Assembly (NCBI GenBank): GCA_022823235.1
Contig: JAJDXO010000004.1
Coordinates: forward strand, 1 to 64,000
Reading direction: 5' to 3'
Origin: Rhodospirillales bacterium
GTDB taxonomy: Bacteria > Pseudomonadota > Alphaproteobacteria > Rhodospirillales > UBA2165
DNA: 64,000 nucleotides
Within the stretch, counting starts at the first letter, position 1. Each line of letters opens with the position of its first letter. The translations under genes and the position numbers were made by a program. Positions 44,282 through 52,379 of the stretch are shown here, piece after piece. The notes beneath the pieces are model-generated. The model did no database searches, was not told the origin of the DNA, and worked only from the letters and a program-made list of their open reading frames with translations.

Positions 44282-45684
44282 GCCTGATTGCTGGGCTTCA
44301 GCATACCGACTTTCTGAGCGGTCTTCACTTTTTTATAAATTTGGGTCTTTAACTTGTCGGATTCAGAACACAGATCATTCGCTATCGCCAACGCTGCGGT
44401 CAAATCGTCAGTAGGGATGTTCTCCACTATCATGTTGTCGTGCGTCAGCTTCTTTAGCGCATCGCTCAATAAAGTAAGCGGTGCGTTCTTTTCGCTACCG
44501 GTTTGACTCGCCTCCCGTGCTTGGACCAAACGCCTTGTAATCTCCGTGCGATACTTGTTCTTCCATTTTTCCTCAATAGCCTCGGGAGGTAACCGCTCGC
44601 CTTTATCGTCTACCGTTTCCGCAAGGGGAAGATCGTGCTTCGTATTCTTAGCTAATTCGAGCAGCCGAGCTTTGCCGTGCTCCGTATACTTCGGCAAGTC
44701 TCGCATGATGTCGTGCAACTTGCCAAAATCAGGCACGGTACGCAGGCGAATTACACTATAGGCTGCCTGCATTATGTCTCCTGCTTCCTTCTCATCTATA
44801 CCCATTTTGTGGAGCCCCTGAGGGGTCTTTGCCCGCGTCCAAAATCCTTGCGATAAATCTATAAAGGCTTGCCATCGGCCTTCGGGATCGCCAAGACCTC
44901 GCGAGACCACCCAATATTCTCCGGTCCGACCGATTGCTTCAAGATACTCTTCTACGCATTCAAGCGGTTCCAAGTAGTCTCTTCGGCGTTTCTTGACGGC
45001 CCGGTTAAATTCAGCTTCTTCCATGAGTTTGTATTGGGGGTTATCCCGCATTTGTTGTTCTAGGGAATAACCGCTCAATTCCTTATCCCTAATGGAAAGC
45101 GCAGCATCGAAACCAGAATACTCAGCTTTGCCTTCCGCTTGGAGCTGATAGCGGTTCTCAATTTGCTCGATTTCTTTTAGTGTGGGTGGGCCTCCTTCAT
45201 CGTCGCTTCCGGGCAGGATTACCACCTTCATTGTCTGAAACGCGTCTTCCGCCGGATACTCTCCTCTAAGCTCGTCTAAAGCGACCTTTCTTCGGTTACC
45301 GTTGATCAGGAAACCGTCCGCCGTGATTATCCCAGGTTCCCGTTGACCATCGGCCCGTAATAGCTGCTTGAGCTCGTCTGTTTTTTCCGGGTCCTTTTCA
45401 CGAAGAAATTTGTGCAAGAGCGACTGAGCCTCGCTATCCTTGCCACTAAGGCGCCCGGTGGTACGCTCGTAGCTCTTTACTGACGAACTGATCCGCCCGT
45501 TTTCCTTCCTGAACCGCAACAGGTCCAATGGAACCTTGTAGACAACTTCCTCACGGTTATCGGCGATGCCATTTCTGAAATCAATGCGGGTACTCTCCGC
45601 TGGCGACGCCGCAATCTTCTTTTGTTGTATTTCATCAGCGAAGTTGGCAATGATTTCTCGGGTTGCTTGTTGTGTGATGGCCAT
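44278..45684 (-). CDS. ParB-like (ParB/sulfiredoxin fold) protein
   Basis: A 468-residue protein with a ParB N-terminal-like domain at about 45-180, including REPGIITADGFLINGNRRKVAL (the GNRR box is at 129-132, the nucleotide-binding part of ParB/Srx folds). The rest is charged and helical and I do not recognise it. ParB folds in defence loci can act as CTPase switches, nucleases or DNA-binding clamps. The ATG at 45684 is chosen because the open frame further upstream, to 46986, is antisense to the feruloyl-CoA-like ligase gene. It is the first gene of the operon and could nucleate the complex on DNA. Confidence 0.75.
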   Translation of the reverse strand: MAITQQATREIIANFADEIQQKKIAASPAESTRIDFRNGIADNREEVVYKVPLDLLRFRKENGRISSSVKSYERTTGRLSGKDSEAQSLLHKFLREKDPEKTDELKQLLRADGQREPGIITADGFLINGNRRKVALDELRGEYPAEDAFQTMKVVILPGSDDEGGPPTLKEIEQIENRYQLQAEGKAEYSGFDAALSIRDKELSGYSLEQQMRDNPQYKLMEEAEFNRAVKKRRRDYLEPLECVEEYLEAIGRTGEYWVVSRGLGDPEGRWQAFIDLSQGFWTRAKTPQGLHKMGIDEKEAGDIMQAAYSVIRLRTVPDFGKLHDIMRDLPKYTEHGKARLLELAKNTKHDLPLAETVDDKGERLPPEAIEEKWKNKYRTEITRRLVQAREASQTGSEKNAPLTLLSDALKKLTHDNMIVENIPTDDLTAALAIANDLCSESDKLKTQIYKKVKTAQKVGMLKPSNQA

Positions 45685-45818
45685 CGTTAAAGTACCCCTA
45701 CGGTATATTTCATCTCCGGGTGGTATTGACACGAGATTAGATACAACATTACGAGCGGGGACAAAAGTAGAACGGATTGAAGCTGGCGGTGCCGGCGATA
45801 GTTGGCGAGGCGGGCCGG
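45685..45818. promoter_or_regulatory. Leader of the defence-like operon
   Basis: This 134-bp interval must hold the promoter of the ParB-like operon on the minus strand; an ATATACC stretch at about 45698-45704 could be a -10 box, but no good -35 is seen. The right direct repeat lies at its far end. Confidence 0.35.
45800..45817 (+). repeat. Right direct repeat of the 40.4-45.8 kb island
   Basis: AGTTGGCGAGGCGGGCCG matches the left copy at 40389-40407 except for one base missing. It ends one base before the stop codon of the neighbouring ligase gene, so insertion there would leave that gene intact. Confidence 0.7.
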
Positions 45819-47711
45819 CTACGCGCGCGCCTTTGCTTCGCCGGCGCCGATCTCGATCACCCGGCCGGACGGCGGGTCGGCGAACAACTCCTCGACCAGG
45901 TCCGCCCTGCGCGCCAGCACCGCGCGCTGGTTGATGTAGCCCTTGTCGGTGATCTCGTTGGCATCGATCCGGGCCGGCTCCTCGAGGAGCATCAGGCGTT
46001 TTACCACCCGGCTGGAACCGCCCGCGGCGGCATTGAACGCGGCCAGTTTTTCGGCGAGAGCGGCCCGTATATCCGCGTTCTCCAGAATCTCCGAAACCCC
46101 CGATTCCCCGTCGAGGCCGGCAAGCTCCCGGCATCCGGGAAGCGCGGGCCAGGCCAGCACGGCGACGAACGCCCCGTCGTGGCCGCAGATCACCATATCC
46201 TGGATCAACGGCGCGGCGGCGGCGATCAAATCGACCCGCAGCTGACCGACGGTCACCCAGGTTCCGGTGGCGAGCTTGAAGTTCTCCGAAATTCGTCCGT
46301 CGAAGATCAGTCCGCGCCCGGGGCGGTCCGGATCGACGAACCGCATGGCGTCGCCGAATTTGTAGTAACCCTCCTCGTCGTGGCCGGCGGCCGTCAGGTC
46401 CGGTTCCTTGTAGTAGCCGGGGGTCATCAGCGGGCCCTTGGCGCGCACTTCGAGCTTGTCCCCCACCGGGGCCAGCTTGATCTCGGCGCCGGGCAGAGGC
46501 AGGCCGATGTGCCCGAGTTGGCTTCCCGGCCAATGGGCGAAGGTCAGGGACGGGGACGATTCGGTGGTGCCGTAGCCCGACGTCATAACGATCCGGTTCC
46601 CCGTCGCCTCGTAAGCCACCCGTTCGAAGCGGTCCCATAAATCCTGGGTCAGCGCCGCGCCGGCATACCACGCGAACTCCAGGTCCTTGAAGAAATGGTC
46701 CCGGAACGCCGCGTCCCCTTCGAGGTGCGGCAGGAGGGATGCGAACCCCGCCGGCACATTGAAGTAGGCGGTCGGAGAAACCTCCCGCAGGTTGCGGAGC
46801 GTTTCCTCGAATTTCCCCGGCACCGGGCGGCCGCCGTCGATGTAGTACGACCCGCCGTGAAACATGACCATGTTGAAGATCTGGTTGCCGGCCGCCGTAT
46901 GGTTCCACGGCAGCCACTCCACCATGACCGGCGGATGGTCGGCGAGGAATCGTAGGGTCTGGACGGTCATTTGCTGGTTCGCGCACAGCATCCGGTGGGT
47001 ATTGATCACCGCTTTCGGCGTGCCGGTGGAGCCCGAGGTAAACAGGAACTTGGCGGTGTCGTCGGGGCTAACGGCCTCGAATGCCTCGTCGACGGCGGGT
47101 CCCGCACCGGTCGTCAGGAGGTCGTCAAACGGTGTTGCCGCGATGCCGTCCGGCGGATTGCGCGTGACCACCACCTCGGCATCCTTGAGTTCGACGGCCT
47201 TCAGCGCCTTTTCGAAGACCCGGCCGTCTTCGGCATAGATGATGCCCGGCTCCAGCAATTCGACGATGGGCTTGAGCCGGCTATGGTCCGCGCTCATCAG
47301 CGAGTAGGCCGGCGAGACGGGCGAAACCGGGATGCCCACCTGCATGGCCGCCAGGCCGAGGAGGGCGAAGTTGACCGAATTGTCGGACAGGATCACCAGC
47401 GGTTTCCGCCGGTTCAGGCCGCGGTCCATCAGCGCCTGCGACAGGCGGTCGCAGGTCTCGCGGGCCGCAGCGTAAGTAACTCTTCGCCATTCGCCGTCCG
47501 GGTTCCGTTCGGCGAGAAACAGTCGGTCCGGAGACCGTTCCGCCCACAGGCGCAGGGGAATTCCCATCTGCCGGTGATAGTCGCCGAGCGGTTGGGTCGG
47601 CCTGAGGATGATGCCGCCGCCGGCGCGCCGCTCCATGTCCACCGACGGCTCGGCCAGCGACACCGCGCGGTAAGGCGCTTCCAGGAATCTGTCTTTGTCC
47701 TCTGCGGTCAT
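45819..47711 (-). CDS. Feruloyl-CoA synthetase-like AMP-dependent ligase
   Basis: A 630-residue adenylate-forming acid-CoA ligase. The P-loop is FTSGSTGTPKAV, the acyl-adenylate region shows SGYGTTESSP, and the C-terminal lysine region includes ITDKGYINQRAV. Overall layout and the stretch GDYHRQMGIPLRLWAERSPDRLFLAER resemble feruloyl-CoA synthase (fcs), which activates ferulate and related hydroxycinnamates as CoA thioesters. The ATG at 47711 is preferred over a frame opening 40 codons earlier. Other acids are possible. Its stop lies at the right edge of the defence-like island. Confidence 0.82.
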   Translation of the reverse strand: MTAEDKDRFLEAPYRAVSLAEPSVDMERRAGGGIILRPTQPLGDYHRQMGIPLRLWAERSPDRLFLAERNPDGEWRRVTYAAARETCDRLSQALMDRGLNRRKPLVILSDNSVNFALLGLAAMQVGIPVSPVSPAYSLMSADHSRLKPIVELLEPGIIYAEDGRVFEKALKAVELKDAEVVVTRNPPDGIAATPFDDLLTTGAGPAVDEAFEAVSPDDTAKFLFTSGSTGTPKAVINTHRMLCANQQMTVQTLRFLADHPPVMVEWLPWNHTAAGNQIFNMVMFHGGSYYIDGGRPVPGKFEETLRNLREVSPTAYFNVPAGFASLLPHLEGDAAFRDHFFKDLEFAWYAGAALTQDLWDRFERVAYEATGNRIVMTSGYGTTESSPSLTFAHWPGSQLGHIGLPLPGAEIKLAPVGDKLEVRAKGPLMTPGYYKEPDLTAAGHDEEGYYKFGDAMRFVDPDRPGRGLIFDGRISENFKLATGTWVTVGQLRVDLIAAAAPLIQDMVICGHDGAFVAVLAWPALPGCRELAGLDGESGVSEILENADIRAALAEKLAAFNAAAGGSSRVVKRLMLLEEPARIDANEITDKGYINQRAVLARRADLVEELFADPPSGRVIEIGAGEAKARA

Positions 47712-47902
47712 GTCACCCCGAAACGACGATGATATTTTAGCCGGCCCTCGATAATGGCCAATGGGCCGGACATTTGCCATGGGAATTGGCCCATGCGGCG
47801 GGCCGAAACGGACAGCCGCCGGTTGCCACATCCCGGCCGCGCCCTAGAATAAAGATGCGGCGAAACGAGATGCGGCCGACGGCTCGGCCAAGGGAGGCAC
47901 TG

Positions 47903-49030
47903 TTGAATAACGAACTGTTGCTGGTCGGCAGCATACCGCTTGATACGCCCGAAGAAGTATTTCGCGCGTTCGGACCCGGGTTGGGGGAGTGGCTGGCTTA
48001 TTTGCCGGACGGCGAGATCGGCGACCGGCGTTACTGGATCGACGGCATCGCCCACCGGGTACTCAACGGCCACCGGGAAATGGAGACTCTCCGCTACCCG
48101 GATCCCGACGAAAACGGGGTCGAGACCTGGCGGCCCCAGGGTCTCCACGATCAGTACCGGTTTCGGGTGAAGCCGGGTATCGACAGGGTGCGGTTCGGCG
48201 ATCCCGGTTGGCGGCTCGGCTATACGCGGGATGCCGTGAATTCCTACTACGTCTTCCGCCATCTCAAGCAGGAAGGCCTGATTCCGGCTCATGTGCGGTT
48301 TCAGGTATGTATTCCGCTGACCTATTCCTGTCTCGCCAACTACATCCCGGACCCGGACGATCTGGAAAAGGTGGTGCCGGGATTCACCGACGCGCTGGTC
48401 GCGGAAGTGACCGAAATGCTGCGTCACATTCCGGCCTCGGAACTGGCCCTTCAGTGGGACATGGCCATTGAAAACCGGCTCCTCGAAATCCCGTTGAAGG
48501 ACGGCGACAAGGATGGCGCCAAGGCGGAAGCCGCACGGATTGCCCGGCCGGCGGCCGAGATTTGCGCCGCTATCCCCGACGACGTGGCGCTCGGCTACCA
48601 TTCCTGCTACGGCACCCTCGACGGCTGGCCCAGCCGCCAGCCGCCGGACGTGACCGGCACGGTGCTTCTCCTGAACGCGGTCATCGAGGCCAGCGGCCGG
48701 CGGGTGGATTTCGTTCACTTCCCGACCCTCGAAGCGGCGGACGAGGCCTTTTTCCAGCCGCTCGAAGAGATGGACCTGCGAGGCGCCCGCGCCTATGTCG
48801 GCGCGATACACAAGCTGCATGGTCCGGACGGACTGAAAGAGCAGCTTGAATGCATCAAGCGCTATATTCCCGACTTCGGGCTTGCCGCGCCGTGCGGTTT
48901 CGGCCGCGCGCCCGAGCGGCCCGGCAAGCTGCTCACCGCGGCGCCGGGTGAAAATCCGGATTACATCGAGGAAATTGTCAAAGACCACGCCGCCGCGGTA
49001 GAGGTTCTCAGGGAGGTGGCCGGCAACTGA
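47903..49030 (+). CDS. MetE/UroD-like protein (cobalamin-independent methionine synthase superfamily)
   Basis: A 375-residue TIM-barrel protein similar to a large group of MetE C-terminal-domain-like proteins: LLVGSIPLDTPEEVFRAFG, LPDGEIGDR, a histidine/cysteine site in GYHSCYGTLDGW, and CGFGRAP near the C-terminus. These are the sort of zinc-ligand positions that methyl-group acceptors use, but it is half MetE's length and may act on another methyl donor. The proposed start is TTG, six bases after a strong AGGGAGG; earlier ATGs add a basic tail. It lies between the ligase and Rieske genes, so a role in one-carbon handling of methoxy groups is plausible. Confidence 0.65.
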   Translation: MNNELLLVGSIPLDTPEEVFRAFGPGLGEWLAYLPDGEIGDRRYWIDGIAHRVLNGHREMETLRYPDPDENGVETWRPQGLHDQYRFRVKPGIDRVRFGDPGWRLGYTRDAVNSYYVFRHLKQEGLIPAHVRFQVCIPLTYSCLANYIPDPDDLEKVVPGFTDALVAEVTEMLRHIPASELALQWDMAIENRLLEIPLKDGDKDGAKAEAARIARPAAEICAAIPDDVALGYHSCYGTLDGWPSRQPPDVTGTVLLLNAVIEASGRRVDFVHFPTLEAADEAFFQPLEEMDLRGARAYVGAIHKLHGPDGLKEQLECIKRYIPDFGLAAPCGFGRAPERPGKLLTAAPGENPDYIEEIVKDHAAAVEVLREVAGN

Positions 49031-49168
49031 CCGCGCCCGACGGGGTCGTTCGGGGCCGCGGCGCGGGTGCTCGGGACCGTATTTGCGGTTGCCGTTCACC
49101 GCATCCTATACTGTCGCAGATGCAGCGGGCCTGGGTTCGGGCTCCGCGAAGTTGCCTGCGGGGTGGCG

Positions 49169-50494
49169 ATGACGACCAAATCCGAAAGCGAAATCCTGAC
49201 CCGGACGGGCCCCGGCACGCCCATGGGCGAGTTGTTCCGCCAATACTGGATTCCGGCGGCCAAATCGAGCGAGCTTGCGGCCGGCGGCGATCCCGTCCGC
49301 CTCATGCTGCTCGGCGAGCGGCTGATCGGATTTCGCTCGCCCGGCGGCCGGGTGGGGATCATGGATCACCGGTGTCCGCACCGGTGCGCCTCATTGTTCT
49401 TCGGCCGCAATGAAGAGGCGGGCCTTCGGTGCGTTTATCACGGCTGGCAGTATGATCCGGACGGCGCCTGCGTCGACATGCCCAATGTGCCGCCGGAGCA
49501 GGATTTCAAGCACAAGGTCAGCGCCAGGGCCTACAAGACCTTCGAACGCAACGGCCTGGTCTGGGTGTTCATGGGGGATCAGGAGAACATCCCGCCGGAG
49601 CCGCTCCTGGAATGCACGTTGCTGGGCGAAGACGAGCACCGGCTGATGTTCGCCCAGCGGGAATGCAATTACCTGCAGGCTCTCGAAGGGGACATCGACA
49701 CATCCCACTTCGGCTTCCTCCATGCGGGCGCCATTACGCTCGACCAGATCGACGAGGATCATCCAAGCCGCTTCACCATCGCCGACCGGCAACCGGGCTA
49801 TCACGTGTCCGACACCGGCTGGGGAACCATGTATGCGGCCTTCCGCGACGGCGATCCGGGCCGGACCTACTGGCGGACGGCGCAGTTTGTCTTTCCCTTC
49901 TGGACCATGCCGCCGGACGGCCTGTTCGACGATCACATCATTGCCCGGGCGTGGGTGCCCATGGACGACACCCACACCATGTTCATCCACGTTTCGTGGA
50001 CCGGGAACACGCAGGGGCTGAGGACGGGCCGGGACGGCAAACCGCTGCCCGGCCTCGCCCTCGGACTGGAGCACCTCCCCAACACCACCGACTGGTTCGG
50101 CCGTTGGCGCCTGGCGGCCCATGCCGGCAACGACTACCGGATCGACCGGGAAGCGCAGCGAACCGACTCCTATACCGGCATCACCGGCATTCACTTGCAG
50201 GATCAAGCGGTGACCGAGAGCATGGGCGGCATTGTCGACCACGATTTGGAACACCTTGCGCCGTCGGACAGGATGATCACCCAAACGCGCCGGCGGCTAA
50301 TCAATGCAGCCAAGGCCTGGCGCGACACAGGTGAAATACCGCCCGCGTGCCGGGATCCGGAGGTGGCGCTCCGGGCGCGTTCCGGTGATTTCCAGGGGCC
50401 GGCGGGGCAAGGCTGGCGGGACGCCTACGACGACCGGATGGCGGTGTCGGTCAACCCCACCGGGCGGCTGATCCAGCGGGCCGCCGCGGAGTAG
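49169..50494 (+). CDS. Rieske non-heme iron oxygenase (O-demethylase type)
   Basis: A 441-residue oxygenase alpha subunit. The Rieske cluster ligands are C69-x-H71 and C88-x2-H91, and the mononuclear iron site is DTSHFGFLH (H-x4-H). The layout and the start PLGELFRQYWIPAA-like region match vanillate/phenoxybenzoate demethylases and related single-chain Rieske enzymes, which need a separate ferredoxin-reductase. No reductase gene is nearby. The ATG at 49169 gives the family start. It follows the MetE-like gene on the same strand. Removal of a methyl or methoxy group is likely but the substrate is not known. Confidence 0.85.
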   Translation: MTTKSESEILTRTGPGTPMGELFRQYWIPAAKSSELAAGGDPVRLMLLGERLIGFRSPGGRVGIMDHRCPHRCASLFFGRNEEAGLRCVYHGWQYDPDGACVDMPNVPPEQDFKHKVSARAYKTFERNGLVWVFMGDQENIPPEPLLECTLLGEDEHRLMFAQRECNYLQALEGDIDTSHFGFLHAGAITLDQIDEDHPSRFTIADRQPGYHVSDTGWGTMYAAFRDGDPGRTYWRTAQFVFPFWTMPPDGLFDDHIIARAWVPMDDTHTMFIHVSWTGNTQGLRTGRDGKPLPGLALGLEHLPNTTDWFGRWRLAAHAGNDYRIDREAQRTDSYTGITGIHLQDQAVTESMGGIVDHDLEHLAPSDRMITQTRRRLINAAKAWRDTGEIPPACRDPEVALRARSGDFQGPAGQGWRDAYDDRMAVSVNPTGRLIQRAAAE

Positions 50495-50522
50495 GCGGCA
50501 CCGGTCCCGGCCTGAAACCGCT

Positions 50523-52121
50523 CTAGTATCCGATAGCCAGGCCGTCCTTGCGGGGTTCGGACGCACCTTTGAGAATCTCCCGCTCCCAATCGATCCAGAT
50601 TGCCTGGGCGCCGCCGATGGGGCTCGATGCCAAATAGGTCTCATGGCCCATGTCGTCGAGCTGCCGGCGGACACCCACCGGCAACCCGCTCTCGATCTGA
50701 ACCCGGCCGTCCGGATCGGCGACATCCGGGAACACCCGGGTGAAGTCGATGGCCTCTTGAAGGTCCATGTCCCACTCGAAGAGGTTGGTCAGAAAATGCG
50801 CGTGGCCGCAGGCCTGATAATGCCCGCCCATCACGCCGAAGGGCATGACGGTCCGCCCGTCCTTGGTGACCATGCCGGGGATGATGGTGTGCATGGGCCG
50901 CTTGCCGGGCGCGATGCAGTTGGGATGGCCGGGATCGAGAACGAAGCCCTGGCCCCGGTTGTGCAGCAGCACGCCGGACTTGGGCGCGGTGAGGGCCGAG
51001 CCGAATGACATGAAGAGCGTGTTGATGAAGCTGACGGCATTGCGGTCCTTGTCGACCACGCAGAGATAAACCGTGTCCTGATGGCCGGCGAGGGGCGAGG
51101 GGGGCAGCGCGGGCATCCGCCGGGTGCGGTCAATGAGCGCCCGCTGCTCATCGGCGTATTCCCGGGACAGCCATTTCCCGACAGGCACGTCCGATTGAGT
51201 CGGGTCGGCGAGCACCGCTTCCCGATCGCAGTAGGCGAGGCGGGCGGCTTCGATTTCGATGTGCAGCCGCTCGGCGGACAGCGGGTCCAGCTTGTCCAGC
51301 TCCATGCCGCCGAGAATGTTGAGCGTCTCCAGGGCAACGATGCCCTGGCCGTTGGGCGGGCATTCCCACACCTCATGGCCCTTGTAGGCGGTCTTGATGG
51401 GCTCGACATATTCGCCGACGGCGGCATCGAAGTCCGCCCGGGTGTGATGTCCGCCGAGAGAGGACAGGAAGCCCAAGATATCGTCGGCGACCCAGCCCTC
51501 GTAGAATCCGGCCCGGCCTTTGGCGGCGATCTCTTCCAGGGTCCTGGCCAGCAGCGGCAGCCGGACCTTGTCGCCTAGTTCGTAGGCCTTGCCGTCCTTG
51601 AGGTAATGCTCGGCGGAGGCCGGGTCCCTGGCGAGGATATCCTCGTTCCTTGCCCAATCGAAGGAGACCCGGTGATTGACCGCGAAGCCGTCGCGGGCAT
51701 AACGGATGGCCGGTTCCAGCACATCGCCCAGGGGCATGGTGCCGTGATCGGCCGAGAGTTGCGCCCAGGCGTCCACCGCACCCGGCACCGTCACCGAGTG
51801 GGGACTTTGGCGGGGCAGGTCGCGGATGCCGTTTTCCGCATACCATTCCGCGGTGGCTCCGGCCGGCGCCCGGCCCGAACCGTTGAACGCGATGATGCCC
51901 TCGCTCTTCGGGGAATACAGGCAGAAACAGTCGCCGCCGATACCGGTGGATTGCGGCTCCACGACGCACTGGACCGCCACCGCGGCGATGGCCGCGTCCA
52001 TGGCGTTGCCGCCGGCCTGCAGAATTTGAATGGCCGCCATGGTCGAGAGCGGCTGTGACGTGGCCGCCATGCCGACAGGCGCGTGAACCGTGGAGCGGCC
52101 GGGAACGTCGAGGAGTCGCAT
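50523..52121 (-). CDS. Gamma-glutamyltransferase family protein
   Basis: A 532-residue N-terminal nucleophile hydrolase. The nucleophile Thr sits in HQDTVYLCVVDKDRNAVSFI, and the downstream G-S-x-L block (FGSALTAPKSGVLLHNRGQGF) and RPMHTIIPGM match the family. Unlike the E. coli enzyme it has no signal peptide, so it should be cytoplasmic, as are many catabolic homologues. It cleaves gamma-glutamyl amides. The protein should self-cleave before the threonine. It is convergent with the Rieske gene and divergent from the aldehyde dehydrogenase gene. Confidence 0.88.
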   Translation of the reverse strand: MRLLDVPGRSTVHAPVGMAATSQPLSTMAAIQILQAGGNAMDAAIAAVAVQCVVEPQSTGIGGDCFCLYSPKSEGIIAFNGSGRAPAGATAEWYAENGIRDLPRQSPHSVTVPGAVDAWAQLSADHGTMPLGDVLEPAIRYARDGFAVNHRVSFDWARNEDILARDPASAEHYLKDGKAYELGDKVRLPLLARTLEEIAAKGRAGFYEGWVADDILGFLSSLGGHHTRADFDAAVGEYVEPIKTAYKGHEVWECPPNGQGIVALETLNILGGMELDKLDPLSAERLHIEIEAARLAYCDREAVLADPTQSDVPVGKWLSREYADEQRALIDRTRRMPALPPSPLAGHQDTVYLCVVDKDRNAVSFINTLFMSFGSALTAPKSGVLLHNRGQGFVLDPGHPNCIAPGKRPMHTIIPGMVTKDGRTVMPFGVMGGHYQACGHAHFLTNLFEWDMDLQEAIDFTRVFPDVADPDGRVQIESGLPVGVRRQLDDMGHETYLASSPIGGAQAIWIDWEREILKGASEPRKDGLAIGY

Positions 52122-52379
52122 CGGAAACCTTTCGTCGGGCGCCGGGGAGGGGCCAAAAATGAACGAGGTGATTATCCCGCCCGGCCCCTTCGGATCAAGC
52201 CCGCGATTGGGCGCCCGGTGATCACAAGTCGTTTAGGGGTGAGGAATTCTTCGCGCGAGCCGACCGCGGCCGGACATTGGTTGGCCGCTCAACGGACCAA
52301 CGATGGCTAGCGCGTGACCGGGAATTGGGCCTCGCCTATGATCCGCGCCAAATTCCATCACCTGGCGAGGAGAGGGCAG

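Noticed and set aside
40449..45684. Assignment of the four-gene island to DISARM, BREX or a type I restriction system
   Set aside because: DUF1998, PLD, PglZ, BrxL and HsdS-like genes are all missing, while a ParB-like gene is present.
45685..46986. Upstream extension of the ParB-like frame to give a 902-residue protein
   Set aside because: The added part is exactly antisense to the well-supported CoA ligase gene and has no protein-family look.
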